From the NCBI RefSeq assembly GCF_001548375.1, contig NZ_AP017295.1, forward strand, positions 5,904,001 through 5,968,000: a stretch of DNA of 64,000 nt, in the 5' to 3' direction. Positions within the stretch are counted from its first letter, which is position 1, and the number at the start of each line of letters is the position of its first letter. The DNA is from Nostoc sp. NIES-3756. GTDB taxonomy: Bacteria; Cyanobacteriota; Cyanobacteriia; Cyanobacteriales; Nostocaceae. Under the pieces are notes generated by a model. That model had not been told where the DNA came from. It ran no database searches and saw nothing but the letters and a program-made list of their open reading frames with translations. Below, piece by piece: positions 37,462-46,494 of the stretch. The translations under genes and the position numbers were made by a program.

Positions 37462-37801
37462 CGTTAACCTCTTTCTATATATTTTTATGAATTTATATAA
37501 ATAAATATAACTTTATCGCAATATATTTAGCAATATACGCTAAATAGTGCATACCGATTAAGCTGGTAGGGTTATTACTACCGCTCTTCAATTTTGGATG
37601 GAAAATGTTGATTTATAGCCTATTTCAGCTGTTTAAAATTAGAATACCAATTCGGTAGTAGATGAAATGTAGAGTCTTTTTTGTCTGTATACTTAACTAA
37701 TGACTGAACTTGTAGCGATCGCAGCCATGTTAAATAGTCCCTAGATATTCTAGCCAAGACCTCTTAGCTTATCTAAGGTTACAGAGGTTATATAATTAAA
37801 A
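37462..37801 (-). other. Intergenic region before the tRNA genes
   Basis: About 340 AT-rich bases containing the psb35 promoter. No tandem array, RNA gene or coding frame is evident. Confidence 0.5.
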
Positions 37802-37873
37802 AGCCCGTGACGAGGATTGAACTCGTGACCTCACCCTTACCAAGGGTGTGCTCTACCACTGAGCCACACGGGC
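37802..37873 (-). tRNA. tRNA-Thr (anticodon GGT)
   Basis: A 72-base cloverleaf: acceptor GCCCGTG/CACGGGC, D arm GGCTCAGTGGTAGAGC, anticodon stem CACCC/GGGTG with loop TTGGTAA (anticodon GGT), T arm with GTTCAATCC. No encoded CCA; discriminator T. Reads ACC/ACT threonine codons. It lies 57 bases downstream of tRNA-Tyr, probably on the same transcript. Confidence 0.96.
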
Positions 37874-37930
37874 GAAAATTATTTGTTTAGATTTTGAATT
37901 ATACTATAATCCAAAATCTAAATTTGAAGG

Positions 37931-38013
37931 TGGGCCGGGCTGGATTTGAACCAGCGTAGGCGTAAACCAACGGATTTACAGTCCGTCTCCATTAACCACT
38001 CGGACACCGACCC
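37931..38013 (-). tRNA. tRNA-Tyr (anticodon GTA)
   Basis: An 83-base class II tRNA with long variable arm: acceptor GGGTCGG/CCGGCCC, anticodon stem ACGGA/TCCGT with loop CTGTAAA (anticodon GTA), T arm GGTTCAAATCC, discriminator A, no encoded CCA. Confidence 0.96.
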
Positions 38014-38100
38014 GTATGTCCCACGATTTACAATAATAGCAGCGAATTTTGGAAATGGCAAGGGAAAGAGGAAATTTTTTTTTGAGAGGGTAATTATCAC

Positions 38101-38130
38101 TGTAGAGACGTTGCATGTAACGTCTCTACA
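38101..38130 (+). repeat. 30-bp palindromic repeat, family member 1
   Basis: Arms TGTAGAGACGTTGCA and TGTAACGTCTCTACA form a near-perfect palindrome. A perfect version sits at 60955-60984 and a shorter cousin at 42758-42785. It lies in the gap after the ABC exporter gene. Confidence 0.9.
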
Positions 38131-38195
38131 TCATGTATTTGGCTCAACTTTATATAGAATTGGGATCAGCACTAAAGTGCTTACTACAAACCAAC

Positions 38196-40013
38196 CTAAT
38201 CTAAAAGTTCACCTGTTTCTTGCAGTGAGTGCAAGCGGCTATATATCCCCTCATGACGCAAGAGTTCATCGTGGCTACCAACTTCCACAATCTTTCCCTG
38301 GTCTAAAACTACAATCTTGTCTGCTTCCCGTACTGTACTCAGACGGTGAGCAATAATGATTGTTGTACAAGTACCTTGAATCGATCGCATCGCTAGTTGA
38401 ATTGAACGTTCAGACTCGTAATCTAGACTAGAGGTGGCTTCGTCAAAAATTAGTACATCGGGTTCTACTAGCAAGGCTCTAGCAATTCCTAAACGCTGTC
38501 TTTGTCCACCAGAAAGCCTTACGCCACGTTCCCCAACAACAGTGTAATAACCTTGGGGTAGGTGTTGTACTACTTCGTCAACTCTGGCAATTCTACAGGC
38601 TTCTTTTACTTGCTCAAGAGTAGCGTCTGGTCTACCGTAGGTGAGGTTGTCCAAAACTGTACCGTTGAACACATCTACTTCTTGATGAACGATCGCCAGC
38701 CTGCGTCTATACTTAGCTACATTCAAAGTACGAATATCTTCACCATCGATGAGAATTTGCCCATCTTGTGGTTCAAAATAACGCAGTAGGAGTTTTACCA
38801 AGGTTGACTTACCAGAACCAGAGCGACCAACTAACGCCACTGTTTGGTATGGTTCAATCAATAAGTTGATATCTTGCAACACTTTACGGTCAGCATCATA
38901 GCCAAAACCCACATGAGCAAATTCCACTTTGCCAGTAAATTTGTAGGGTAAAGATGTATCATCTTCTGCCAACACAGTAGCCGCATCGTATCCAGTAGGC
39001 TCTTGCATGAACTCATGGAACCGTAGCATGGAAGAATAACGACGTGCAAAGACTTCTGCTAATGTGCTAATTGGTTCCAACTCTGCATAAGCCATGCTGG
39101 AGAGAGTTAAAGTCATGACAAAATGACCAAGGGAAATTTTACCGTTTACAGTTGCAGCTAAAGTTAATCCTAAGATAGCGAACACGCAAAACTGAATAAA
39201 TGTCTTTTGCCAAGTTAACAGGATAACGTAATTCTTGTGAACTCTGTAATCAACTACTGTCAACTCCCGGTCTAAACGTTGTTTTTGCCGTTTCAGTTCT
39301 TTGGCTTCTGTAGCAAAAGCTTTTACTGTTTTGATGTTAGTAACTAACTCCGATGTACGGCTTTCGGTATTTTCCATGTATTTATCTAGAAGACCTTCGT
39401 GCCGAATTATTTGCTGTAACTTTCGTAAGCTAAAGGCAAGAATAATCACGAAAGAAATTAGATATAGTAGAGCAATTCGCCACTCAATTACGAGAATAAA
39501 TAGGAAAATTCCTAACACCCGCAGCAGTTTGGGAATTAACTGTCCGGCGATTTCTGGATATGTCCAAGTGTGATTAGAAATACCTCGACCTAACCGTCCA
39601 GCAATTCGTCCGGGATTATTAACATCATAAAATTCTACGGGAAGTGTCAGAATTTTCTCAATCGCTAACTTGCTATTATCCCGACGTGTCCTTAAGGCTA
39701 TATCCCAGTGGAACCAACTGGTTAACCAAGGTTGTGTCGGCGCTCTAACTACGGTGACTAGAAAAATTAAACCCAATAGTACGCCTAAAGATAGATGTTT
39801 GCTAACTGGGTAATTAGTTAATTGGGATACATTTGCGATCACACTTTCTAAAGGTTTATCTAACGGTTGATTGGACAAAACGTTTAAAATTTGTCCAATT
39901 GCATAGGGAACAACTAAATCCACAATTTCGTAAATGCTGGACGCTGCAATACTCAAGATACCCAGCTTCCAATCCTTACGAAAATAATTGATAATATCTC
40001 TAAATTTAGCCAT
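38196..40013 (-). CDS. ABC exporter, fused permease and ATPase
   Basis: 605 residues from the ATG giving MAKFRDIINYF (a GTG three codons earlier is less likely). Six membrane spans occupy about 1-325, then the nucleotide-binding domain: Walker A GRSGSGKST, Q-loop VHQEVDVF, signature LSGGQRQR, Walker B VLIFDEATSSLD and switch IIAHRLS. It is a half-size type IV exporter acting as a dimer, of the lipid/peptide/drug class; the substrate cannot be told and no partner is adjacent. Confidence 0.93.
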   Translation of the reverse strand: MAKFRDIINYFRKDWKLGILSIAASSIYEIVDLVVPYAIGQILNVLSNQPLDKPLESVIANVSQLTNYPVSKHLSLGVLLGLIFLVTVVRAPTQPWLTSWFHWDIALRTRRDNSKLAIEKILTLPVEFYDVNNPGRIAGRLGRGISNHTWTYPEIAGQLIPKLLRVLGIFLFILVIEWRIALLYLISFVIILAFSLRKLQQIIRHEGLLDKYMENTESRTSELVTNIKTVKAFATEAKELKRQKQRLDRELTVVDYRVHKNYVILLTWQKTFIQFCVFAILGLTLAATVNGKISLGHFVMTLTLSSMAYAELEPISTLAEVFARRYSSMLRFHEFMQEPTGYDAATVLAEDDTSLPYKFTGKVEFAHVGFGYDADRKVLQDINLLIEPYQTVALVGRSGSGKSTLVKLLLRYFEPQDGQILIDGEDIRTLNVAKYRRRLAIVHQEVDVFNGTVLDNLTYGRPDATLEQVKEACRIARVDEVVQHLPQGYYTVVGERGVRLSGGQRQRLGIARALLVEPDVLIFDEATSSLDYESERSIQLAMRSIQGTCTTIIIAHRLSTVREADKIVVLDQGKIVEVGSHDELLRHEGIYSRLHSLQETGELLD

Positions 40014-40151
40014 AATGCACACTGCTCAAGAGTGCGAGCTTTAATTTGGAGCTTTTATACTACATTTATATTACAGGTGTAGTCAATAGCTAGATCATGA
40101 AATCACCCGAATGGGTGAATTTGCTAGTTATGCTAATTCGTAATTCAGAAA

Positions 40152-40991
40152 TTATTTGGCTTGCTCCACATTTTGAGTATTGGTTTTATGAGGAAAAAAC
40201 TCTAGGCGGTAGCGATAAAGTGCAACTGGGCGGGAACCTGCGGCGAAGTAATCTGGATCTTGGGGTGAGAGGTAGACAGCAGTGACTTGATCAGCTTCAA
40301 TTGCTGGGGATGATGTAGAAAGTTGATGATAGGCGGTGGTAGATTCAACTGAGTTTAAGTAAGGGCGTGAAGCACCTTTGAATAATTGTTGAAATACTTC
40401 TGCGGTAATAAATTTACCATCTGGAGTAGTTTCTGTAGCCCGTGCTGTGACGATAGAAACTAATTGACGTTCACTGCGTAAAAATGTAATTTGACGATTA
40501 GGCGAATCGGGATCTACTTTGACTGATAATACCGCCTCATCACCTAAATAAGACCTAGCCAAATTTAAACTATTAAATGCTCTATCGGCTACTATATTTG
40601 TTGATGTGGTCTGAGGGATTAATTTTAATCTAGTGAGAGGTGATCGCGCAGCGTCTTTTTGGGAGAATTGCTCTTTTACAAACCGGACTAAAAAACTCAC
40701 AGGTTGATTTAGTTGTCGGCGATTTCCTTCAAACCCTGGTGTGACAATATCTGGTGCTAACGGCGCAGCTAAATCTACCAACGTACTTTTAACTTCCCAA
40801 GTTCCCGCCATCCATTCAGGGTAAACCAAATCTCCCTTAGGAGGCTGTACAGAAGTTAGTTTTTCCCATTGCGGAAAATTTGATAAACGTTCTGATAATT
40901 CACCTGCATTTGCTTCTTCACTCCATACTAATAGCAAGATGATGATTAAACAAAAATTATAAATAATTTTGATAGTAAGTGTTAGTTTCAT
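40152..40991 (-). CDS. Exported conserved protein, DUF6816-like
   Basis: 279 residues. N-terminal signal peptide about 1-29 (IIYNFCLIIILLLVWSEEANA, cleaved before GEL). The body has SVQPPKGDLVYPEWMAGTW, a lipocalin-like opening, and FLVRFVKEQF, later RYRLEFFPHK. I believe it is the cyanobacterial/plastid family DUF6816, in the thylakoid lumen or periplasm, function unknown. Alone between the ABC exporter and a small heme-protein-like gene, same strand. Confidence 0.75.
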   Translation of the reverse strand: MKLTLTIKIIYNFCLIIILLLVWSEEANAGELSERLSNFPQWEKLTSVQPPKGDLVYPEWMAGTWEVKSTLVDLAAPLAPDIVTPGFEGNRRQLNQPVSFLVRFVKEQFSQKDAARSPLTRLKLIPQTTSTNIVADRAFNSLNLARSYLGDEAVLSVKVDPDSPNRQITFLRSERQLVSIVTARATETTPDGKFITAEVFQQLFKGASRPYLNSVESTTAYHQLSTSSPAIEADQVTAVYLSPQDPDYFAAGSRPVALYRYRLEFFPHKTNTQNVEQAK

Positions 40992-41067
40992 TTTGACAAG
41001 TTTGTAATAAGGGCTTTAGCCCTTCTATTTAGATAAAAGAGGGCTAAAGCCCCGACTACTAACATTT

Positions 41068-41472
41068 TTAAAGTTTTGTTGGGGCAGGTTCCCAAAATTC
41101 GCCGTACTTTTCTTTTAAGATCTGCCAAGCTTCTACTTGTCCTGCTTCATATTCCCCGGGTTTACCCCATTGTAAAAATATGCTTAAAGCCGACTCTTGT
41201 TTATCATCTAAAAAGCGGATGGCGTAGGTGGGAAAATTACCGCGTTTTGCTTCTCCAGTTTCAAACTTTACTTGAGTAATCTTGTCCATATTCAAGTGAA
41301 ATTCAAAGCCTTCAGTGTGCATATTAGCATATTTACCTTTAGCCAATTCTGCATAAAATAGCTTTTCAATTTTCCCTCGCGCTTCTAATACAGCCGCACT
41401 GCTAGTAACAATTAAGCGCAGAGTTCCTAAATTTTCACAAGCTTCTAAAAACTCTCTCAAATCAGCACTCAT
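41068..41472 (-). CDS. ChuX/HutX-like small protein
   Basis: 134 residues, soluble, with no signal. The pattern LREFLEACENLGTLRLIVTS, then EGFEFHLNMDKITQVKFETG and ALSIFLQWGKPGEYEAGQVE, resembles the half-size heme-utilisation carrier fold (ChuX/HutX). That family binds heme in the cytosol. The match is from memory and moderate; no heme transporter is adjacent. About 50 bases upstream of it lies the phoH gene, same strand. Confidence 0.6.
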   Translation of the reverse strand: MSADLREFLEACENLGTLRLIVTSSAAVLEARGKIEKLFYAELAKGKYANMHTEGFEFHLNMDKITQVKFETGEAKRGNFPTYAIRFLDDKQESALSIFLQWGKPGEYEAGQVEAWQILKEKYGEFWEPAPTKL

Positions 41473-41522
41473 ACATTCCCCTTCTCAGCGTTGACTGTTA
41501 ACTGTTAACTGATAACTGTTGA

Positions 41523-42476
41523 CTAACTCTCATACTGTTCATAGGCGCTGACGATGCGCTGAACTAAAGGATGACGCACAACATCTTTTTGGGTAAATTC
41601 ACAAACGGCGATGCCTTCTACGTGCTTTAACACTTGTAATGCTACCGTTAAACCTGATTGTTGGTTCATTGGTAAGTCGGTTTGTGTGGTGTCGCCTGTA
41701 ATTACCATACGAGAACGGAAGCCCAAGCGGGTTAAAACCATCTTCATTTGGGCGGGTGTGGTATTTTGAGCTTCATCGACTATGACAAAAGCATGGTTGA
41801 GGGTGCGTCCGCGCATATAGGCGAGGGGTGCGACTTCAATAATGCCCCGTTCTATGAGGTTTGGGACTTTCTCTTGGTCAATAAATTCGTAAATTGCATC
41901 GTACAAGGGACGGAGATAGGGGTTAATTTTCTGCTGTAAATCCCCTGGTAAAAAGCCTAATCTTTCCCCAGCTTCTACTGCCGGACGGGTCAAAATCAGC
42001 TTTTCTACTTGATTGGCAAGGAGTGCTTGCACGGCGACGACGACGGCGAGGTAGGTTTTACCCGTTCCAGCCGGGCCGACGCAAAAAGTCAGGTCGCGTT
42101 TACGGATGGCTTCGATGTACTGGCGCTGTCTGAAGGTTTTGGCGCGGACTTCATCACCCCGGCGAGTTCTTGCTAACACATCGCGCTGTAATTCTTTGAG
42201 TTCGTCTTCGCGGTGAGTGTCTAGAGCTTGACGGGCTGTTAAGATATCAGCACTAGAAATAGTATTGCCCTGAACCCAAATACTTTCTAGCGATCGCACT
42301 AATTTTGCGGCTAAGTCTCTTTGCTGTTCTGTGCCGAAAATATGTAACTCTTGCCCACGCAGCACTAAATTAGCTCCTGTTTGTCGGGAGAGAATTTTGA
42401 GATTTTCTTCTCTATCACCCGCAAGTGCGATCGCACTGGGAATGTTAGGCAGCTGAATTATCAAGGCATCTGCCAT
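41523..42476 (-). CDS. PhoH-family P-loop ATPase
   Basis: 317 residues. An N-terminal KH-like part (about 15-70) precedes the PhoH ATPase: GPAGTGKTYLAV (Walker A), LTRPAVEAGERLGFLPGDL, FVIVDEAQNTTPAQMK (Walker B) and ITGDTTQTDLP. A related class of RNA helicase/nuclease-linked ATPases; in bacteria PhoH often accompanies ybeY. The target is unknown. Start MADALIIQLPNIPSAIAL. Confidence 0.93.
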   Translation of the reverse strand: MADALIIQLPNIPSAIALAGDREENLKILSRQTGANLVLRGQELHIFGTEQQRDLAAKLVRSLESIWVQGNTISSADILTARQALDTHREDELKELQRDVLARTRRGDEVRAKTFRQRQYIEAIRKRDLTFCVGPAGTGKTYLAVVVAVQALLANQVEKLILTRPAVEAGERLGFLPGDLQQKINPYLRPLYDAIYEFIDQEKVPNLIERGIIEVAPLAYMRGRTLNHAFVIVDEAQNTTPAQMKMVLTRLGFRSRMVITGDTTQTDLPMNQQSGLTVALQVLKHVEGIAVCEFTQKDVVRHPLVQRIVSAYEQYES

Positions 42477-42850
42477 AGGTATTTTTTAATTTGTTTTATG
42501 TGTTAGTTGTCAGTTGTCAGTTGCTTTTGAGCTATAAATTCAATACTAATTCCTGAGCAAATTCCACCCCAAGGAAATGGATATTTTTACTAAGTTTATA
42601 AGTATTTTTTTGAGTTTTTATCTCATTTAAGATATGCCACTATTTTTACTATTTTATAATAAAAAACCTTGTTATTCCTAGACTGTAGGCAGGTTTTGTA
42701 TAAATTTCTCAATAGAAATAATTTTTATAAATTGTAATTAATTATTTTTTATTTCTTAAGTAGAGACGCAATTACGTCTCTACTTGATTGCGGCTTGAGT
42801 TAAAAATAACTCTCAACCTTAACTAATCAAATCAGAGGAATTGCTTTGAT
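42477..42850 (+). other. Intergenic region with a palindromic repeat
   Basis: About 370 AT-rich bases between phoH and rpsU. AAGTAGAGACGCAATTA is followed by the inverse arm ACGTCTCTACTT (42758-42785), a shorter relative of the 30-bp palindromes elsewhere. It may terminate rpsU transcription. No gene seen. Confidence 0.6.
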
Positions 42851-43027
42851 TTAGTAGCGCCCACCCTTGCGTGCAGCTTCTGCTTTGCGCTTGCGACGCA
42901 GGCTAGGTTTCTCGTATCTTTCCCGACGTTTAACTTCGGATAAAATCCCGGCTTTTTGAATTTTCTTTTTAAAACGTCTAATTGCCGAGTCAATAGACTC
43001 ATTTTCACCCAAACGAACTTCAGCCAC
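42851..43027 (-). CDS. rpsU: 30S ribosomal protein S21
   Basis: 58 residues: [20 protein letters not shown], then [18 protein letters not shown] and a basic tail. Full length. GTG start. bS21 sits near the mRNA exit and anti-Shine-Dalgarno on the small subunit. An unusually long ribosome-binding sequence lies upstream. The gene stands apart from the rpsP group by about 230 bases. Confidence 0.96.
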   Translation of the reverse strand: MAEVRLGENESIDSAIRRFKKKIQKAGILSEVKRRERYEKPSLRRKRKAEAARKGGRY

Positions 43028-43036
43028 TCCCTGGAT

Positions 43037-43045
43037 TCACCTCCT
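43037..43045 (-). promoter_or_regulatory. Extended Shine-Dalgarno of rpsU
   Basis: AGGAGGTGA on the minus strand is fully complementary to the 16S rRNA 3' end core, and the next bases ATCCA continue the match after one extra A. It ends 9 bases before the GTG start, which is long spacing. Most genes in this window have weak or no such site. Confidence 0.75.
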
Positions 43046-43258
43046 GGCAGAGATTCTCACAGTAGTTGTGCATAACTATCATTAACTGAATACAGTAGGT
43101 AACTTTTAATCGAAGGTTCTGAGCGGGATGAATGAAAACCGCTCAGGCTTCTTATTTATTTTTAACCTAGTACAGCACAGATTTAATCAATCAACCACTC
43201 AAAATATATGAAAAGCTTGTTTATTAGCTTTTTGCATTTTGGTTTTCGTGTACCAGTA

Positions 43259-43693
43259 CTAGTTAGTGCGCGGCTTCACAATTGGTCGCGGTGCATTGCC
43301 ACTTCTTTCTCGTGATCTTGGCGGAGGTCTGCGTTCTTGTTGGTCTTCCTCAACAGACATTCCTTCTCGCCCTGGAGTGGTGCTACCGTATATATCCAGG
43401 TAAACTGATTGTCCAGTAAGCTCTGCCGCAGCAGCAAGCACTGTCCGAATCGCCTGAATATTGCGTCCTCCTCTACCAAACACTTTTCCTTTATCGGCAC
43501 TTTCAAAGGCGATGCGAATCCAAGCCCGTTTGAGGGTGGAAGAAATTTCACAATCGACGCTTAAAGACTCTGGGGCTTCTAAAAACGGCTGCATCAAAAA
43601 CTTGACTAGCCCAACGTAATTGGGACTAGCTGTTTGTGAGTTAGTCGTCAGACTATGATTCGGCTGCTGTTGCTCTGACCTGTTCAAAAACAT
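43259..43693 (-). CDS. khpA: KH-domain RNA-binding protein (KhpA-like)
   Basis: 144 residues. Core KH domain about 30-105 ([18 protein letters not shown], then [18 protein letters not shown] with GxxG = GRGG). An Arg/Pro-rich tail ([13 protein letters not shown]) follows. KhpA partners KhpB; the neighbour rpsP is the usual location. Its start overlaps rpsP by 41 bases with no better in-frame start downstream, so translational coupling is likely. Confidence 0.88.
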   Translation of the reverse strand: MFLNRSEQQQPNHSLTTNSQTASPNYVGLVKFLMQPFLEAPESLSVDCEISSTLKRAWIRIAFESADKGKVFGRGGRNIQAIRTVLAAAAELTGQSVYLDIYGSTTPGREGMSVEEDQQERRPPPRSRERSGNAPRPIVKPRTN

Positions 43694-43916
43694 TTTGTTT
43701 TTCTAAGATGCGACGTACGGTGTCTGTGGGTTGAGCGCCTTGTTGTAGTCGCTTAACGATGCCTGGAACATCCAATCGTACTTCATCGGTTCTGGGATTA
43801 TAGAAACCCAATTCTTCCAAGGGGCGGCCATCACGGCGAGAGAGGTCGTTGGCAGCAACAATGCGGTAGCTCGCTTCCCGCTTTTTACCGAATCGCTTCA
43901 AGCGCAGTTTGATCAT
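43653..43916 (-). CDS. rpsP: 30S ribosomal protein S16
   Basis: 87 residues beginning [20 protein letters not shown] with [15 protein letters not shown], unmistakable S16, slightly longer than minimal versions. Part of the ffh-rpsP-khpA gene order typical of bacteria, although a 240-base gap with repeats and a hairpin separates it from ffh. Confidence 0.97.
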   Translation of the reverse strand: MIKLRLKRFGKKREASYRIVAANDLSRRDGRPLEELGFYNPRTDEVRLDVPGIVKRLQQGAQPTDTVRRILEKQNVFEQVRATAAES

Positions 43917-44092
43917 GATTGAAGAAACGTTCTCCTGTTTGTAGGTAATTAAGGAAGTATCTGTCTTAATTTAGAACTTCCTTTACTGAAATGCTAATTT
44001 TAACATATTGGTCAGTTGTCGGTGGTCAATAGTCCACAGTCAATAGTCAATAGTCCACAGTCAGCAAGAGAATTTTAACTATGGACTAAGCG

Positions 44093-44129
44093 CAAAGTCT
44101 GAGCGGAGGTTTCCTCCGCTCAGACTTTG
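44093..44129 (-). terminator. Perfect 17-bp hairpin downstream of ffh
   Basis: Arms CAAAGTCTGAGCGGAGG and CCTCCGCTCAGACTTTG with a 3-base loop. It lies about 30 bases after the ffh stop but lacks a T tract on that strand, so it may be an attenuator or processing site between ffh and rpsP rather than a simple terminator. Confidence 0.6.
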
Positions 44130-44160
44130 TAAGAGATGACCAATGACCAATGACTAATGA

Positions 44161-45624
44161 CTAAAGATTTCCAAAGCCTTTTTTCTTTTTGTCTTTGGGT
44201 TTTTTCTTTTTAGCACCTGCACCGCCGCCGTTGTAGCCTCGCCAGCCGGGGGCTGCGGAACGACCTGCGCCAGCATAGGCGTTACCCATACCGCCACCGC
44301 CGAACATTCCGGGCATTCCGGGGAAGTTACCTTGACCCATTTGCTGCATGAGCGATCGCATTTTTTGGAAATCTGCCACTAGTTTATTCACATCTGACTC
44401 TTTATAACCGGAGCCAGCAGCAATTCTTTTCCGGCGGCTGGGGGAACTAGCTAGTAAATCAGGGTCGCGGCGTTCTTGCAAGGTCATGGAATTAATCATG
44501 GACTCGCACCGCTTAAGCTGGGTTTCTCCCTGCTTTAACTGGTCATCAGAAAGCTTGCCCATCCCTGGAATCATTTTGAGGATACCCCCCAGCGACCCCA
44601 TATTCTTTAACAGCCGCAGTTGCTTCACGAAGTCGGTAAAGTCAAACTTCGCTGACAGGATTTTCTCCTGCATTTTCTCGGCATCAGCTAAGTCAAATTC
44701 TTCCTGGGCTTTTTCTACCAAGGTCAAAACGTCACCCATACCCAAGATCCGGGAGGCCATCCGGTCTGGATAAAAGGGTTGTAGGGCTTCGACTTTTTCG
44801 CCCACACCCACGAATTTAATTGGTGCGCCGGAAATCTGGCGTACTGACAACGCCGCACCACCCCGGCTATCACCATCCATCTTGGTGAGAATTGCTCCTG
44901 TAATGCCTATTTGCTCGTGGAAGGTACGGGTGAGGTTGGCGGCTTCTTGACCCGTCATTGAGTCCACTACCAGTAGGGTTTCGTGGGGTTGGACGGTGGC
45001 TTTGATCCGGGCTAATTCCGCCATCATATCCTCGTCAATTTGCAGACGACCAGCCGTATCAATAATAACTGTGTTCACGCCTTCGGCTTTAGCACGTTCC
45101 ACGCCTTGACGGGCAATTTCTACTGGGTCTGCGTCGCTTCCCAGTTCAAATACGGGTACATCAATTTGTTTACCCAAGGTAATCAACTGGTCAATAGCGG
45201 CTGGACGATATACGTCTGTGGCTACCAACAAACAACTGCGATCTATTTTGCGTAAATGTAAGGCTAACTTAGCTGTGGCTGTGGTTTTACCAGTACCTTG
45301 TAACCCAGCCATCAATACGATTGTGGGCTTTTCTTCAGTTTCCGCCAGGGGAACATTCTCCTCCCCCATCACCTGTACCAGTTCATCGTAGACTATCTTG
45401 ATGAACTGCTGGTCAGGACGCACGCCTTTGACAACTTCGGCTCCCTGCGCTTTGGCTTCAACTTCGCTAATAAAATCTTTGACTACTTGCAGGTTAACAT
45501 CTGCTTCCAACAGGGCGCGGCGCACTTCCCGCAAAGCATCTTGAATATTAGAGTCGGAAATTTTATCTTGTCCGCGCAGTTTTTTCCAGGCGGATTCTAA
45601 ACGGTCGGCTAATGCGTCAAACAT
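44161..45624 (-). CDS. ffh: Signal recognition particle protein Ffh
   Basis: 487 residues. N domain, then GTPase: GLQGTGKTTATAKLA (G1), DTAGRLQIDE (G3), TKMDGDSRGGAALS (G4), followed by the Met-rich M domain binding 4.5S RNA (about 310-440). The tail is Gly-rich then Lys-rich (GGGAGAKKKKPKDKKKKG). It targets nascent membrane proteins, working with FtsY and YidC. Confidence 0.97.
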   Translation of the reverse strand: MFDALADRLESAWKKLRGQDKISDSNIQDALREVRRALLEADVNLQVVKDFISEVEAKAQGAEVVKGVRPDQQFIKIVYDELVQVMGEENVPLAETEEKPTIVLMAGLQGTGKTTATAKLALHLRKIDRSCLLVATDVYRPAAIDQLITLGKQIDVPVFELGSDADPVEIARQGVERAKAEGVNTVIIDTAGRLQIDEDMMAELARIKATVQPHETLLVVDSMTGQEAANLTRTFHEQIGITGAILTKMDGDSRGGAALSVRQISGAPIKFVGVGEKVEALQPFYPDRMASRILGMGDVLTLVEKAQEEFDLADAEKMQEKILSAKFDFTDFVKQLRLLKNMGSLGGILKMIPGMGKLSDDQLKQGETQLKRCESMINSMTLQERRDPDLLASSPSRRKRIAAGSGYKESDVNKLVADFQKMRSLMQQMGQGNFPGMPGMFGGGGMGNAYAGAGRSAAPGWRGYNGGGAGAKKKKPKDKKKKGFGNL

Positions 45625-45833
45625 ATCTTAGTTACAGTTATTGAGCCAATGGGGATGTCCGAATCAGCGAATAAGTGCGATTCAGAAATTTTTATAATGT
45701 GCTATTTACCAGCTTAGTAGTTTTTCTCCCGACTTGAGCAGGGGGATAATTACATCTGACAGGTGTATGTTTTTTACGTTGTGTCCTAACAACTTTGGTT
45801 TTGGGGCTTAGGGGTATATGAAACAATAATTTT

Positions 45834-45883
45834 CAACAAACCATAAATCCTCCTTCTCTTTAGAGAGGATTTATGGTTTGTTG
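45834..45883 (-). terminator. 19-bp perfect hairpin overlapping the stop of the next gene
   Basis: Arms CAACAAACCATAAATCCTC and GAGGATTTATGGTTTGTTG with a 12-base loop. The TAA stop and last codons of the unknown gene lie in the upstream arm. Likely transcript 3' end. Confidence 0.7.
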
Positions 45884-46494
45884 TTGCGGCTGCGCTTGCC
45901 CACTTTTTCACCGGAGTGAGTGCTAGTCTCCTCTTCTGCTTGCTCCCCCAGGTAAATATCCTTTAATAAAGCGATATTTTCTGGAATAGTTCTGTCCAGC
46001 AAGTCTAACAAAGCGCACGTTGCTACGTCCTCATATTCCTCTAAAGAAGTTTTTGCCCCGCCGCCCTCAAGCTTAAATCGAAACAAATAACAAAGTAATT
46101 TAGCAGCTTTCTCTAAAGAAAGTACAGTAGTGCCTTCGTATTGGAGTCTTGATTCAGACTGTTTCTTGCCGCCTTTTAATGTCCGTCCTAATGTTGGCTC
46201 AATGCCGCACTGCTTACACCAATAATTGATGCTTTGTCTTGCAAATATGGCGTGTGTTTCTTCAAGTGCTTTTTTTGAACTTACTTTAAGAAACCTTTCG
46301 GCATATATAAAAAAATGACCATACAGCAATCGTGTCGGGTTTTTAAAGCTTTTCTTTTCTCGCAATGCCTGCTCGTTAGCCGTTGGTTCTTGTAGTTGAG
46401 TTAAGCTAAATATTTCCCGCGACACACCAGCGTTAACTAACTGCTCTTTTAAAGCTTGGTATTTGTTTAATCTGTTGTTTTCTTGCTCTTGCAT
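45871..46494 (-). CDS. Unrecognised protein, helical, 207 residues
   Basis: Soluble, charged, mostly helical; no signal peptide. The middle has NPTRLLYGHFFIYAERFLKV and a CKQC pair (WCKQCGIEPTLGR), then EKAAKLLCYLFRFKLEGGG. The tail is charged (EEETSTHSGEKVGKRSRNN). I recognise no family. Its codon use and the terminator built into its 3' end suggest a real, stand-alone gene, perhaps a Nostocales-specific accessory protein. Confidence 0.65.
   Translation of the reverse strand: MQEQENNRLNKYQALKEQLVNAGVSREIFSLTQLQEPTANEQALREKKSFKNPTRLLYGHFFIYAERFLKVSSKKALEETHAIFARQSINYWCKQCGIEPTLGRTLKGGKKQSESRLQYEGTTVLSLEKAAKLLCYLFRFKLEGGGAKTSLEEYEDVATCALLDLLDRTIPENIALLKDIYLGEQAEEETSTHSGEKVGKRSRNNKP

Noticed and set aside
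37918..38100. Minus-strand frame over tRNA-Tyr
   Set aside because: The tRNA accounts for the sequence.
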